From Rhodococcus koreensis (GTDB lineage: Bacteria; Actinomycetota; Actinomycetes; Mycobacteriales; Mycobacteriaceae), in assembly GCF_900105905.1 (NCBI RefSeq), contig NZ_FNSV01000004.1:124001-188000 (forward strand): a stretch of DNA of 64,000 bases, read 5' to 3'. Positions 46,257 through 54,800 of the stretch are shown piece by piece. The first letter of the stretch is position 1. Each line of letters begins with the position of its first letter. The notes under the pieces are model-generated. The model was not told where the DNA came from. It saw only the letters and a program-made list of their open reading frames with translations, and did no database searches. Position numbers and translations under genes: made by a program.

Positions 46257-46481
46257 ATGACCGTCACCTTTCCTCGCGAGCGTGTCGGGCAGTTCGTCCG
46301 TCGCAGCAACCAGCACGGCTACCGCACCGGACAGTGGGCACAGATCCTGATGACCGTTCCATCACGCGACCACGACTGCTGGCTGGTCGCGTATCAAGAC
46401 TCCGAAACCGACGTGATCCCGATCGAAAACCACACCGACCAGTACACATTCCGCTCCGAGCCGGCCGACTGGCGGTGCTGA
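46257..46481 (+). CDS. small hypothetical protein
   Basis: 74 residues from ATG at 46257 with GAGGAG at about 46245. The sequence (TFPRERVGQFVRRSNQHGYRTGQWAQILMTVPSRDHDCWLVAYQDSETDVIPIENHTDQYTFR) is compact, with DCWLV-Y-D-S-x-T-D-x-I-P-I resembling small SH3-like or DUF-type actinobacterial proteins. It has two tryptophans and a well-spaced hydrophobic pattern, so I think it is expressed. No function can be proposed. Confidence 0.6.
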   Translation: MTVTFPRERVGQFVRRSNQHGYRTGQWAQILMTVPSRDHDCWLVAYQDSETDVIPIENHTDQYTFRSEPADWRC

Positions 46482-47018
46482 CCCTGCAGTGAGGGTGGCT
46501 GTCATGGCTCGCGGATTCGGCTCCCGTGGCATCTCCCACTGATTTCTCGAAATATCCATGGCCCTGTGGGTAAATGTCCGCTGTCAGTCGAGTTGGCATA
46601 CGCATCTGTGGGAGAGATGCCAACTGTGTTGACGAGAATCGAGTTGACGGACAGCGTGTTCATGGCAGCGTTGCAAACGTGCGTTCGATCAGTTTCGCGA
46701 GACGAATCGTATGTCACATGCCTGACAATCAAGCGCCAAGCCGTAGTGTGTCGCACAACCTGTCGAAAATGCCAACTATCCCGTCAACGGACAGCTACGC
46801 CATGGTGCCGAGATGCATCTGATGCAGATACGGAGCATTCTAGTTGACATAAGGTCCGTTACCGTCTAAATGGAATTCCCTGTCTGTCAGCGTATTTGGC
46901 AGACGACACGGCTGGAATGGTCGTGATCGCTGCGGCGCGCCCCGCATCCAGGATCAGCCCTTCGCGGAGAACGCCTACGAGTTGACAGTTTCTGCTGGCG
47001 CGATCGCGGCCGCGACCG
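46482..47018. other. 537-base A+T-richer tract with an inverted repeat and an orphan promoter
   Basis: No gene. AGTTGGCAT at 46591-46599 and ATGCCAACT at 46617-46625 form a 9-base inverted repeat; ATGCCAACT recurs at 46769-46777. A promoter-like TTGACA at 46844-46849, 17 bases, TAAATG at 46867-46872 faces right, but only the convergent end of the next gene lies there. Base composition is clearly lower in G+C than the flanks, a sign of recent acquisition or a lost gene. Confidence 0.5.
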
Positions 47019-47669
47019 TCACGATCGATCGTCGGGAACCGCCCACAGTCCGGAGCCGGACCGTCGGTCGGTGTCGGGGATCAGTGCCCGGAGTCGGGCG
47101 GCGTCTTCGCGGAGTGTCTTCTGCAGGTGGGGTCGGACGTCTTCGGCGACGTCCGGTGGTAGTGGGCAGCCGTGGTGTACGAGGTCGGCGGTGTTCTCGA
47201 TGAGCCGCGCCGCTCGCATGAGGAGCGGCTCCGGCACCCAGACGGTGGGGAGGTCACCGTCGTGGTCTCGGGTCATCATGCCGAGGGTGGAGATCAGTGC
47301 CATTGCTGTTGCCGGCTCGTGGGGATCTTGGTCGGTGCCGGCGAGTGCGGCTGCTTCGACGAGGGCGGCGATCGTTGCACCGAGGGTGGCCAGGGGCATG
47401 GCGATGGTGCGGGGCAGGGTCAGCAGGTCGGCGCCGGGTGCCTCTTCTTTGATGCTCAGGGCCATTTCACGGGCGAGGGCGTGCAGTGTGTCGTGGTCGA
47501 AGTACTGCCGGGCGGTGCGTTCGGTGATGTGCATCTGCTCCGCTACGGCAGCGACTCGGTCGGTGAGCAGGGCCTCGAGTTGGTCGGTGGGGACGGTCAG
47601 ACCGATGCGTGCCAGTTCTCCACCGAGAGTGGCCGCGGTCGTGCTCAACCATGACGATGGTCGCGGCAT
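47019..47669 (-). CDS. hypothetical protein, possible TetR-like N-terminus
   Basis: 216 residues from ATG at 47669 with a strong AGGAGG upstream. Residues 30-60 (QLEALLTDRVAAVAEQMHITERTARQYFDHDTLHALAREM) look like a helix-turn-helix, with ITERTARQYF as the recognition helix. The remainder is helical and alanine- and leucine-rich without Cys pairs or membrane segments. A transcriptional regulator is the likeliest role, but no family is certain. It stands between a low-GC tract and lsr2. Confidence 0.6.
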   Translation of the reverse strand: MPRPSSWLSTTAATLGGELARIGLTVPTDQLEALLTDRVAAVAEQMHITERTARQYFDHDTLHALAREMALSIKEEAPGADLLTLPRTIAMPLATLGATIAALVEAAALAGTDQDPHEPATAMALISTLGMMTRDHDGDLPTVWVPEPLLMRAARLIENTADLVHHGCPLPPDVAEDVRPHLQKTLREDAARLRALIPDTDRRSGSGLWAVPDDRS

Positions 47670-47841
47670 CGAGGCCTCCTGATCAGATCGCTGCACCACA
47701 CCTGGTTTGTCTACCAGTCGTCACGGCCGCCGCTGCGATGATCGTGACGACCCGGCTTCGGTCATCGTGCTGGCCCTGGGTGTCGGCTGCTGGTGGCCGG
47801 TAGTGGGCAATGTCGCCGGTTCGGCGGGGCGGGCGGGGCCG

Positions 47842-48189
47842 TCAGTGGGCGGCCTGGAAGGCCTGTTCGACCTCGGTGGGGATACGTCCGCGGGTGGAGA
47901 GTTCGTATCCCTGCTCGAGCGCCCAGGCGCGGATCTTCTGCGTTTCGCCCCGCGGCCGCTTGCCGGCAGTGGCGTTGCCCGGCCGGTCGGCGCGGTGCTT
48001 GCGGCCGCCGACCCGGGTGGAGTGCGCGATGTAGTACTCGAAGGTCTCGCGGAGTTCCTTCGCGTGCTCGTCCTTCAAGTCGATCACGTACTCGACGCCG
48101 TCGACGGCATAGTGGATGCTCTCGCCGTCCTCACCGATGACGGTGCCGTCGATGTCGTCGACCATCTCCACCACGACCTTGCGTGCCAC
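47842..48189 (-). CDS. lsr2: Lsr2-type nucleoid-associated protein
   Basis: 115 residues from GTG at 48189, eight bases after AGGAG; an earlier GTG at 48198 would overlap that site. The N-terminal dimerisation domain (ARKVVVEMVDDIDGTVIG ... HYAVDGVEYVIDLKDEHAKELRETFEYYIAHSTRVGG), a basic linker and the C-terminal DNA-binding domain (IRAWALEQGYELSTRGRIPTEVEQAFQ) with the RGR AT-hook-like motif are all present. Lsr2 bridges DNA and silences A+T-rich acquired genes. Acidic insertions in the N-terminus and the position near a low-GC tract suggest an accessory paralogue, not the housekeeping copy. Confidence 0.93.
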   Translation of the reverse strand: MARKVVVEMVDDIDGTVIGEDGESIHYAVDGVEYVIDLKDEHAKELRETFEYYIAHSTRVGGRKHRADRPGNATAGKRPRGETQKIRAWALEQGYELSTRGRIPTEVEQAFQAAH

Positions 48190-48600
48190 AGATTCCACTC
48201 CTCATCTTTCCGGTACCGACCGGATCGACATCACTGGCGGCATCAGCGCTACGACACGCCCGACATTCGGTCGTGATTGTTAGGCTCAGCGATGCCGCAG
48301 AAGCATCGCTGCTGGTCAAGGCAAGCAAACACCTTCTCCGGGGACTCTCGAGGATTGGCTACCGTTCACGGGTATGACGAACTTTCCCGCACCCTTGGCG
48401 GGGCACCTGATGATTGTCGGTGCGATCGGCCGCCGCAATCGGGTACGCCTCGTCCACCGGTGTCCTCGGCCGGATGAAGGTCAGCACTGGAGTTCCCGGT
48501 GCTGTTCAGCCGGCCTGGGGGTCTTCGTCCTCGGGTTCATGACCTGGCTGTCTAGCGCTCCCACAGCGACTGAGGTTGCGCCGAGTGCAATTCCGCGCAC
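48190..48600. other. 411-base gap upstream of the DUF4379 gene
   Basis: Only short, unconvincing frames are open (for example 48374-48604, hydrophobic and irregular). Probably promoter sequence for divergent lsr2 and the DUF4379-type gene. Confidence 0.4.
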
Positions 48601-49491
48601 GTGATGCACGAGAGAGTATCTCTACCAATCGAAACCCAAAGGGGGGTCATGCGGCTCCAAGACGAGCACCCGGAACTGTTTCGTCAACTCCATCCGACCC
48701 GCAATGTCGGGGTCGATCTGGATGCGATCTCGAACTCGTCCCACGAGATGCTGTGGTGGCGATGCCCCGTCGGTCACGAGTGGCGCGAGACCCCGCTGCA
48801 ACGGCGATCGCCCGCGCGGTGGAAGAAGGGCGATCTCTACGCCTGCCTGTACTGCATCGCGCCTGGCGCCGTCGTGCACAGCTGCGGTCACCGCAGACTC
48901 CAGCCCAGCGAAACCACCTTCCGTGTGCTCGCCCACCCGTGCGAGAGGTGCGAGGTCACCGAACACACCCACCTGATCCTCGACGCCCACGACGAGTCGG
49001 CCGCCGCCGCGGTCCGCCTCCTCGACACCAGCCCCCTCTACGCCCTGTTCTGCTCCACGGCGGCCGACACCGTCGAGTGGTGGGACGAGCTCTTCCCACT
49101 GGTGGAGGCGTATTTCGTGCGGATGGTCAGCGTGTACGTCGCGATCGCGGCCGTCGAGCACCGGCCCACGTTGAGCTCCCCGACCTCGAGTCTGCTCGGC
49201 GCGTGCATGCTGCGGATCCTCGACGCGCTGCCGCCCGGCTGCCGAGAGGAGATGCAGGCGGCCGTGCCGGACGACGCCGGTCACTTTCGTGACAGGTATC
49301 TACCCGGCCATCACAAGAGCGAGATCGGGTGGGCGCTCAAGAAGCTCGGCTTCGACATCCTCGACACACCCCTCGGCGGCGATATCGAGCGGCGCGTGCA
49401 GTTCTGCGAGCACCAACGCTTCACCGCGACCGGGGAGCTGCCCCCGGTCGACCTCGCCGACACCACAGTCTCGGAGAATCCTCGGACCTGA
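48601..49491 (+). CDS. DUF4379-type zinc-ribbon protein
   Basis: 296 residues from GTG at 48601 (ATG at 48604 equally possible). After a short leader, ELFRQLHPTRNVGVDLDAISNSSHEMLWWRCPVGHEWRETPLQR ... LYACLYC is the treble-clef zinc ribbon often fused to restriction-like or homing enzymes: a W-x-C-x-x-G-H-x-W core with a second Cys pair. A further CGHRRL ... HPCERCEVTEHTH pair may bind another zinc. The C-terminal half is helical with no recognised nuclease motif. The last 181 bases are antisense to the Clp_N-type gene. Function unknown, probably DNA-binding. Confidence 0.7.
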   Translation: MMHERVSLPIETQRGVMRLQDEHPELFRQLHPTRNVGVDLDAISNSSHEMLWWRCPVGHEWRETPLQRRSPARWKKGDLYACLYCIAPGAVVHSCGHRRLQPSETTFRVLAHPCERCEVTEHTHLILDAHDESAAAAVRLLDTSPLYALFCSTAADTVEWWDELFPLVEAYFVRMVSVYVAIAAVEHRPTLSSPTSSLLGACMLRILDALPPGCREEMQAAVPDDAGHFRDRYLPGHHKSEIGWALKKLGFDILDTPLGGDIERRVQFCEHQRFTATGELPPVDLADTTVSENPRT

Positions 49492-50063
49492 ACAGGAGGA
49501 CACGTCCCGCGGCGGGTCGCGTGGCCGCTCCTCCGAAGATCGGATCGGCTCTGAGCTCTGCTGTTCTCCGGCGCGCGCAGCGGTCGGCCGTGGAGTCGGG
49601 TGAGGTGGACGGATTTCGCCGAGGTGTGGGGGTGTTCGGCGAGTTGGCGTCGGAGGCGGTCGTACATCTCGTGCGCGCTGATGGCGGTGAGGTCGGTGAG
49701 GATTCGGGTGCCGGTGCAGGTGGTGTCGGCGAGGAGGGCAAGCAGGAGGTGTTCGGTGTCGATGATGTCGTGGCCGAGGAGAGCGGCTTCTCGCAGGCTT
49801 TGTCCGACGGCCTTTTCCGGGGGTGGGGTGAAGGGGGGCCCGGCGCATTCGGTGTCGGTGTTCGGGTAGGCGGGGATCTCGTCGAGGGCGCTGTCGAGGT
49901 GGGGGCCGGTGATTCCCCAGGAGGTGAGGGTGGCGCCGGTGGGGCCGCCGGCGGCGTGGATGCCGGTGAGGAGGTGTCCGGTGCCGAGGTGGTTGTGATG
50001 GTGGGTGCGGGCGTTGTCGGAGGCGAGGACGTGCCGGGCCCGATCGCTGAATTTGTCGAACAC
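49311..50063 (-). CDS. Clp N-terminal-domain protein without an ATPase
   Basis: Up to 250 residues from ATG at 50063. The first 145 contain two Clp_N repeats: MFDKFSDRARHVLASDNARTHHHNHLGTGHLLTGIH near the start, then AVGQSLREAALLGHDIIDTEHLLLALLAD near 85-115. These are the substrate- or adaptor-binding repeats of ClpC-type chaperones. No AAA+ module follows, so it may be a stand-alone adaptor or antagonist like ClpC-interacting small proteins. The last 90 residues or so look irregular and are antisense to the zinc-ribbon gene. The true stop may have been lost by a frameshift near 49600. Confidence 0.75.
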   Translation of the reverse strand: MFDKFSDRARHVLASDNARTHHHNHLGTGHLLTGIHAAGGPTGATLTSWGITGPHLDSALDEIPAYPNTDTECAGPPFTPPPEKAVGQSLREAALLGHDIIDTEHLLLALLADTTCTGTRILTDLTAISAHEMYDRLRRQLAEHPHTSAKSVHLTRLHGRPLRAPENSRAQSRSDLRRSGHATRRGTCPPVQVRGFSETVVSARSTGGSSPVAVKRWCSQNCTRRSISPPRGVSRMSKPSFLSAHPISLL

Positions 50064-50283
50064 CGCTGATCACTCCCTCGGCGGACCCTGCGAGTGGAGC
50101 CGGTTGCCACTTCCAGTATCCCCGTGTAGGGGGCGCTGAGCCTGCGAGGAGGAGAAGTCCCGGGGCGGTGGGCGATGGTGCCTGGTCCGCCACCTCGAAG
50201 ACGGTGTCGGTGCCGGCCCGGGCTTCCTTGTGTCCGTTGACAGCGATCACACCGATGGTGAGGTCGAGGGCGGCGGGTGGGGG

Positions 50284-50595
50284 TCACCGCGGTTCGGGTC
50301 CGGGGCGGCGGTGGGGTGTGCGGGTGCGGCGGTGGTGGCGGGTGCGGTCTCGTTCGGTCAGTCCGCCCCAGATGCCGTGGGACTCGCCGGTGGTGAGGGC
50401 GTGGTCGCGGCATGCGGTGAGCACTGGACACTGCTGGCAGATCTGCTTCGCCGCCCGTTCTCGTCGGGCGCGGGCTCCGGTGCGTTCGCCCTCGGGGGAG
50501 TAGAACACGGTCGTCTCGGTGCCGCGGCAGGCTCCGTGGTGCTGCCAGTCCGACTGGGTGTGCGGGTGTGGGCGAAGGTGTTCGGGGGTGTTCAT
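50284..50595 (-). CDS. WhiB-family iron-sulphur regulator
   Basis: 103 residues from ATG at 50595, with CGGAAGAAG upstream. Four cluster-binding cysteines, Cys23, Cys53, Cys56 and Cys62, are in the canonical ACR ... CQQCPVLTAC spacing. The GIWGGLTERDR turn near 75 and a basic C-terminal tail (RTRHHRRTRTPHRRPGPEPR) complete the WhiB architecture. Such proteins bind a [4Fe-4S] cluster, contact sigma factor A and respond to redox stress. Short basic-tailed members like this are often plasmid- or island-borne. It is co-directional with the Clp_N-type gene. Confidence 0.9.
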   Translation of the reverse strand: MNTPEHLRPHPHTQSDWQHHGACRGTETTVFYSPEGERTGARARRERAAKQICQQCPVLTACRDHALTTGESHGIWGGLTERDRTRHHRRTRTPHRRPGPEPR

Positions 50596-50658
50596 GCACT
50601 TCTTCCGGTACCGGGGTGGGTGACAGCGAGGAAAGGGGTGGGAAGGTGGTGCGTGGTG

Positions 50659-50823
50659 TCAGTACGCCCGTTCGGAGGGGGTGCCGCAGGGTTCGGGTCC
50701 GTCGTGCTCCGGACGGGGTGGGGTGTCGTGTTCGGCGAACATGGCCGCGAGGTGGGCTTTGATGGTGGCGGTATTCATCGCGTCGCCGGGTGCTTCGTTG
50801 CGGGGGTGGGCGGGGAGGGGCAT
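50659..50823 (-). CDS. small hypothetical protein
   Basis: 54 residues from ATG at 50823; a later ATG gives MNTATIKAHLAAMFAEHDTPP. An amphipathic helix (TATIKAHLAAMFAEHD) then an acidic, proline-rich tail. It is 63 bases upstream of whiB on the same strand and may be co-transcribed. No family recognised. Confidence 0.35.
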   Translation of the reverse strand: MPLPAHPRNEAPGDAMNTATIKAHLAAMFAEHDTPPRPEHDGPEPCGTPSERAY

Positions 50824-51356
50824 GGTGTGTTCTTCCGGTGGGGCGGCGGATGGGCGATGCGGGATGGTGGCGGGCGCGGGGAAGCGGAGCGGGGCGGTGC
50901 GCGTGGACGAGGGTGCGCGGGTCAGGGGTGGACACCGGTCGCGGACCCGATGATGTTGTGCGACAGGACCCCTCGTCCTGTCGCACGATTGACGGGTTTC
51001 GCTGCGGCGAGCGGGCGCGGGTGAGTACGGGCGGTACCGATCAGGGGTATCGGCGGCCGGTGCGCCCCACGCGCTCGGGGTGGGGTGCTGATGCCTGGGC
51101 TCGACATCGAGGGACACGACGGAGGCGGCGGTCTCGGGGGTGCCTCCACACCCTCGTCGTTGACCGAACTATGGGTCTGACGAGGTGTTATGCCTAGGGT
51201 AGCGAGGGTCTGATTGACGTCTGGATGAAATCGGAAAGGAGTAGTCGGCGTCACATGCCCGCGGCGACGGTTTCGGGGGGACGGCGGGAGAGCGGGCGCT
51301 CAGCCTGTCGGTGACGGGAGGTCCTCGGTCGGCGGGCACGGTCGGCGATGGCACGG
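50824..51356. other. 533-base gap
   Basis: Arginine- and proline-rich frames on both strands look like unread high-GC sequence. The sub-stretch 51170-51245 is less GC-rich and probably carries promoter elements. No gene, hairpin or repeat was clear. Confidence 0.4.
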
Positions 51357-51863
51357 TCACCGGGTCTGTCGCCGCGGCGTGGACGGGAGGTCGGTCGTCG
51401 GGTCCGGCGGCTGCCCGCCGGCCAACTGGGGCCCGCCGTGGGCGGCGGTGAAGGCGTGCGCGAGGCTGTCGAAGGTGGGCACCGTGTCCATACCGACCCG
51501 TGCGATGATGCGGCGCAGAGGGTGAGGTGCGGCGACGGTCAGGTGGCCGCGTTGCTCGCGGATCCGGGGGCCGGCCTCGGCGAGTACGGACAGGGCCGCG
51601 GATCCGACGAAGCTGGTGCCGAGCAGGTCGACGACGGCGCTGCGGCCGTGCAGCACGACTTCGTCGAGGCAGGCGGTGAGTATCGGGGCGGTGACCGCGT
51701 CGACGTCGCCGCTCAGGCGCAGCACGATCGGACCGCCGGTGGGTTCGTCGATCTTGAGGGTGAAAGGGCAGTGGTCGGTGCCGGCTCGGTCCCAGCCGGC
51801 GGTCTCGGACAGGGACAGGCGTAGGCGTTGTGGGCTTTCGATGACCGATCGCAGGTAGGTCAT
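51357..51863 (-). CDS. STAS-domain anti-sigma-factor antagonist-like protein
   Basis: 168 residues from ATG at 51863. FTLKIDEPTGGPIVLRLSGDVDAVTAPILTACLDEVV followed by SAVVDLLGTSFVGSAALSVLAEAGPRIREQRGHLTVAAPHPLRRIIARVG is the SpoIIAA/RsbV fold. The usual Asp before the phospho-serine is Gly in FVGSAAL (Ser88 retained). A proline-rich tail of about 30 residues follows. Such proteins bind anti-sigma kinases to release stress sigma factors. No partner kinase is next to it. It lies among Hsp20, J-domain and WhiB genes, consistent with a stress role. Confidence 0.8.
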   Translation of the reverse strand: MTYLRSVIESPQRLRLSLSETAGWDRAGTDHCPFTLKIDEPTGGPIVLRLSGDVDAVTAPILTACLDEVVLHGRSAVVDLLGTSFVGSAALSVLAEAGPRIREQRGHLTVAAPHPLRRIIARVGMDTVPTFDSLAHAFTAAHGGPQLAGGQPPDPTTDLPSTPRRQTR

Positions 51864-52148
51864 GGTCGCTCCCGGGTGGGGGCGGTCGGGGAGCGGGCAC
51901 CCTGCCGGTGGGGGCGGGGGTCGGTGCACGCACAGCGGCCGCAGTGGATGAAGTTCGGCGGCTGCTGTCTTAACCTGTGACGACGACGGTAATCGGGCTG
52001 CAGCCGGAATGAAACCCCAGCATCGGCACAGCACCCGCCGGTGTGGCGCCCACACCCACCTCACCCGGCCGCGTCGCGGCTCGGCGGGATGCCTGCCCTT
52101 CTCGCGCGGACGCTCTCCGACGAGGACATACCTGGGGGTCGCGCCCGG

Positions 52149-52502
52149 TCAGTGGTGCCAGTGCACCGGGCCGATCCGCACGGTGACGCCGAACACGCGG
52201 CGGGCCGCGGGACGCGGCACGATCCGCACGCGAATCCGGGGTGGCGGAGCACGCCTCTGCTGCCGGTCGGGCTCGGCGCCCCGGGGGGCGGTGTGGTCGC
52301 GGGCGCGGACCGGGTCGCGCAGCAGGGTGTAGGCGGCGAGGATTTGTTGCAGGTGTTCGTCAGCACCGGGGTCGGCGGGCCCCGGTCCGCGGGTGTCGGG
52401 GTGGTGTCGGCGGAGCAGACGTCGGTAGGCGCGGGCGATCTCGGACTGAGAGGCCGCAGGGGTCACTCCCAGCACCCGGTACGGATCTCGGTCGACGCTC
52501 AT
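52149..52502 (-). CDS. J-domain protein
   Basis: 117 residues from ATG at 52502. Residues 5-70 are a J-domain (DPYRVLGVTPAASQSEIARAYRRLLRRHHPDTRG ... LQQILAAYTLLRDPVRARDH) with the HPD triad near 34-36 needed to stimulate DnaK. The rest is a basic tail with a hydrophobic end (RVFGVTVRIGPVHWHH). It lacks the Gly/Phe, zinc and peptide-binding domains of DnaJ, so it is a class C co-chaperone. Part of a group of stress genes. Partner DnaK is not in the window. Confidence 0.85.
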   Translation of the reverse strand: MSVDRDPYRVLGVTPAASQSEIARAYRRLLRRHHPDTRGPGPADPGADEHLQQILAAYTLLRDPVRARDHTAPRGAEPDRQQRRAPPPRIRVRIVPRPAARRVFGVTVRIGPVHWHH

Positions 52503-53475
52503 CGTCACACTTCCTCGTCCCGCTTCGCCCCCGCATCCGTGTGGTCTCCGCGCTCCGACGCGTGGTGACCGCGCCCGCAGTGTTCGACACGACCTTGTCG
52601 TTTCGCGCCGCAAGACCGCGTGCGTTGCGGCGGCCCCGGCCGCCCGTTCGGGTACGCGTCCGGGTCACCGGGTGCGTCGGCTTCGTCCGCACCGCGAGCC
52701 CGCCTGCGGCACTGCTTAACTCTGCCGGTTCCCCGCGTGCGGTGGTTCGACGCGGGTGTGGTTTTTCGTGTGCGTGGCGGGTGGCCGGATCCGGGGCGGA
52801 CGACGTCGAATTCGAAAAGGGTGCCATAGTCAATGGCGTTGCGCCCGAACACCATCGCTGTGGTGTGGTGGCGCCGGTGTGTCTCGTCGGTGGGTCGGCG
52901 GCCCCGGATCGGTGCTGTGTACCAGGGGTTCGCCGTGCCGTGTCCGCGCAGTGGACAGGTGACGGAGGCGCGGCGGCGGTCGAACCCCTTTCGTGCATCT
53001 CGTTGCGGGTACGCACACGTGCATTTCGCTGTGGTGCTTTCTCACCCCCTTTCTTCTTCGTCGCGATCGTTTCCGGTGTTGTTCTCGATCCCGGCGTCTC
53101 ACCGCGGGTGTTCGAGTTCGCATCCCAGCCACCGCCCCGGTGGGCTCGTATCGCCCGGTGGTGAGCGCTGGGTGGCCCGGATCTGCGGGGCCGGGGGAGC
53201 GGTCACCGGCCACCCCGACCACCGGGGACGCGGTGGGTGCCACGGGCCGGACCGTGCGGTGGCCATCGCCGCGAGCAGGATCGCGGCCTGCGGGGTGAGC
53301 GCGTCGGCGAGGATGCGGTCCGAATCGGCGACGACAACTCGTAGTCGAGCTCGTGCCACGGCCGCACCGCCGCGCGTGCGAGGCGCTCCGGTGAGCCGGT
53401 GCCGGGTGCTGCGGTGACCATGATCGCCGAGGTCATCGACGTTCACCCCCTCCTGGAGGGCTGTCACGGTGTGGG
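52503..53475. other. 973-base gap with a possible broken gene
   Basis: At 53230-53436 on the minus strand two overlapping frames look like halves of one protein: MTSAIMVTAAPGTGSPERL ... RPWHELDYE, then, after a one-base shift near 53335, VVVADSDRILADALTPQAA ... AAMATARSG. No family is recognised. The rest (52503-53230) has no credible frame but contains a less GC-rich patch near 52800-52860. Overall this looks like decayed sequence between the J-domain and hsp20 genes. Confidence 0.35.
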
Positions 53476-53895
53476 TCAGGCGGTGACGGCCCTGCGCTCG
53501 GAATGGTTGCTGATCTCGATCTTGCGGGGCTTGGCCTTCTCCGCGATCGGGATCGTCAACCGCAGCACCCCGGCGTCGTAGGACGCCTCGATCTTGTCCG
53601 CATCGAGGTTCTCGCCGAGGAACAGCTGCCGGCTGAACACCCCACGCGGACGCTCGGAGGCCACCATCTCCTGCTTGTCGTCGAGTCCGGGCCGCTGCGC
53701 CCGCACGGTCACGGTGTCGCGTTCGACGTCCAGATCAATCGATTCCACCTGCACGCCGGGCAGGTCGAACTCCACCACGAACCGGTCATCCTCGCGCCAG
53801 GCGTCCATCGGCATCACCGCCGGCCGCGCCGCGGTGCCGAGGATCTGCTGCGTCAGACGGTCGAGGTCGCGGAACGGATCGGTGCGCATCAACAT
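53476..53895 (-). CDS. Hsp20/alpha-crystallin small heat-shock protein
   Basis: 139 residues from ATG at 53895, after GGAGGTGGAGACG; a second ATG two codons in is also possible. [18 protein letters not shown] opens the protein. The alpha-crystallin domain runs from about 30 to 125 ([40 protein letters not shown] ... [35 protein letters not shown]) with the typical GVL-x-L-x-I-P ending, then a KPRKIEI tail. It is an ATP-independent holdase. It diverges from an HspR-like MerR gene and shares a 127-base control region with an inverted repeat. Confidence 0.93.
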   Translation of the reverse strand: MLMRTDPFRDLDRLTQQILGTAARPAVMPMDAWREDDRFVVEFDLPGVQVESIDLDVERDTVTVRAQRPGLDDKQEMVASERPRGVFSRQLFLGENLDADKIEASYDAGVLRLTIPIAEKAKPRKIEISNHSERRAVTA

Positions 53896-53941
53896 CGTCT
53901 CCACCTCCAGAAACCCTCTCATCTCAACAATTAAGCTCCAG

Positions 53942-53970
53942 CAGATGCTGTAGATTTGGTATAGCATCTG
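53942..53970. promoter_or_regulatory. inverted repeat between hsp20 and the MerR gene
   Basis: CAGATGCT at 53942-53949 and AGCATCTG at 53963-53970 form a perfect 8-base inverted repeat in an A+T-rich divergent promoter region; TGTAGA and CGTAGA follow each arm-like half. It is not the HAIR consensus of HspR (CTTGAGT-N7-ACTCAAG). A dedicated site for the adjacent MerR-type regulator is the likely role. Confidence 0.55.
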
Positions 53971-54022
53971 TCGTAGACTATGGCAAGAGTCTGGGCGAGA
54001 TAATTTCCGATCGGAGCACGGC

Positions 54023-54367
54023 ATGACCCCAGAATCCGAGCGCGACACCGAGATCCGCTCCCGGCGCGGGGTGTACGGCATCTCGGTGGCCGCCGAACTG
54101 TCCGGATTCGGGATCGCGGCGCTGCGGTTGTACGAGGAGTACGGGCTGCTCACTCCGGCCCGCACCGGGGGTGGTACCCGTCGCTACAGCGACGACGACC
54201 TGGTCCGGCTCCGGCGGATCGCCGAACTCATCGACGCCGGCGTCAACCTGGTCGGTATCGGTCACGTCCTCGACCTCGAGCGCCGTACCGGGGAACTCGA
54301 AGCCGACAACGCCCGTCTGGAAACCGACAACGCCCAGCTGCGCGCGCAACGACCACCGCCGCCGTGA
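54023..54367 (+). CDS. HspR-like MerR-family regulator
   Basis: 114 residues from ATG at 54023. Residues 16-85 are a MerR winged helix ([68 protein letters not shown]), with the HspR-like [12 protein letters not shown] start. A short coiled coil ([25 protein letters not shown]) ends the chain. HspR proteins repress heat-shock genes; this one diverges from hsp20 and probably controls it. Confidence 0.85.
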   Translation: MTPESERDTEIRSRRGVYGISVAAELSGFGIAALRLYEEYGLLTPARTGGGTRRYSDDDLVRLRRIAELIDAGVNLVGIGHVLDLERRTGELEADNARLETDNAQLRAQRPPPP

Positions 54368-54482
54368 CGGGCCGCGCTAGGCCTCGTCGAGTGAGCGATC
54401 CCCGACCGTTCGACTGGTGAATCATGGTCTCTACGGCGCCGGTCGGACGGCGACGTCCTTGTGCGCGCACACGCGTGAGTTG

Positions 54483-54800
54483 TCAGAAATGGGGTAGCGC
54501 GCAGACCAGAAAAATCAGACCTGCCGCGATGCCGAACACTCCGGCGAGCACGCCGAGAAGCACTTCCAGGGATGTGGATTTGTCGTCGGTGACGTCCGGG
54601 CGCCGGAGGCTCAATGCGCCGGTGACGAGGGCGGCCCCACCGAGGATGATGCCGAACCCGAACATCCAGAACATCACGATGGACAGGGCACCGAACATGA
54701 TCGCCGCATCGGACAGGCACGTCCCGAGGCGCGGGGTGGGAGCAGTGGGGGAGGAATTGCGCGCGGGTTCGGAGGCGAACGGACGGGCGGCGGTGGTCAT
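54483..54800 (-). CDS. small membrane protein with two predicted helices
   Basis: 105 residues from ATG at 54800 with AAGGAGGA upstream. A soluble N-terminus of about 30 residues precedes two hydrophobic segments, AAIMFGALSIVMFWMFGFGIILGG and LLGVLAGVFGIAAGLIFLVCALP, with a charged loop (RRPDVTDDKST) between. This resembles DUF4190-like membrane proteins, whose role is unknown. It is separate from neighbours. The 380 bases upstream (54801-55180) show no gene. Confidence 0.7.
   Translation of the reverse strand: MTTAARPFASEPARNSSPTAPTPRLGTCLSDAAIMFGALSIVMFWMFGFGIILGGAALVTGALSLRRPDVTDDKSTSLEVLLGVLAGVFGIAAGLIFLVCALPHF

Noticed and set aside
48374..48604. Small hydrophobic plus-strand frame
   Set aside because: Irregular composition, no ribosome site, overlaps the start of the DUF4379-type gene.
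53942..53970. HAIR element of HspR
   Set aside because: The inverted repeat arms (CAGATGCT) do not match CTTGAGT.
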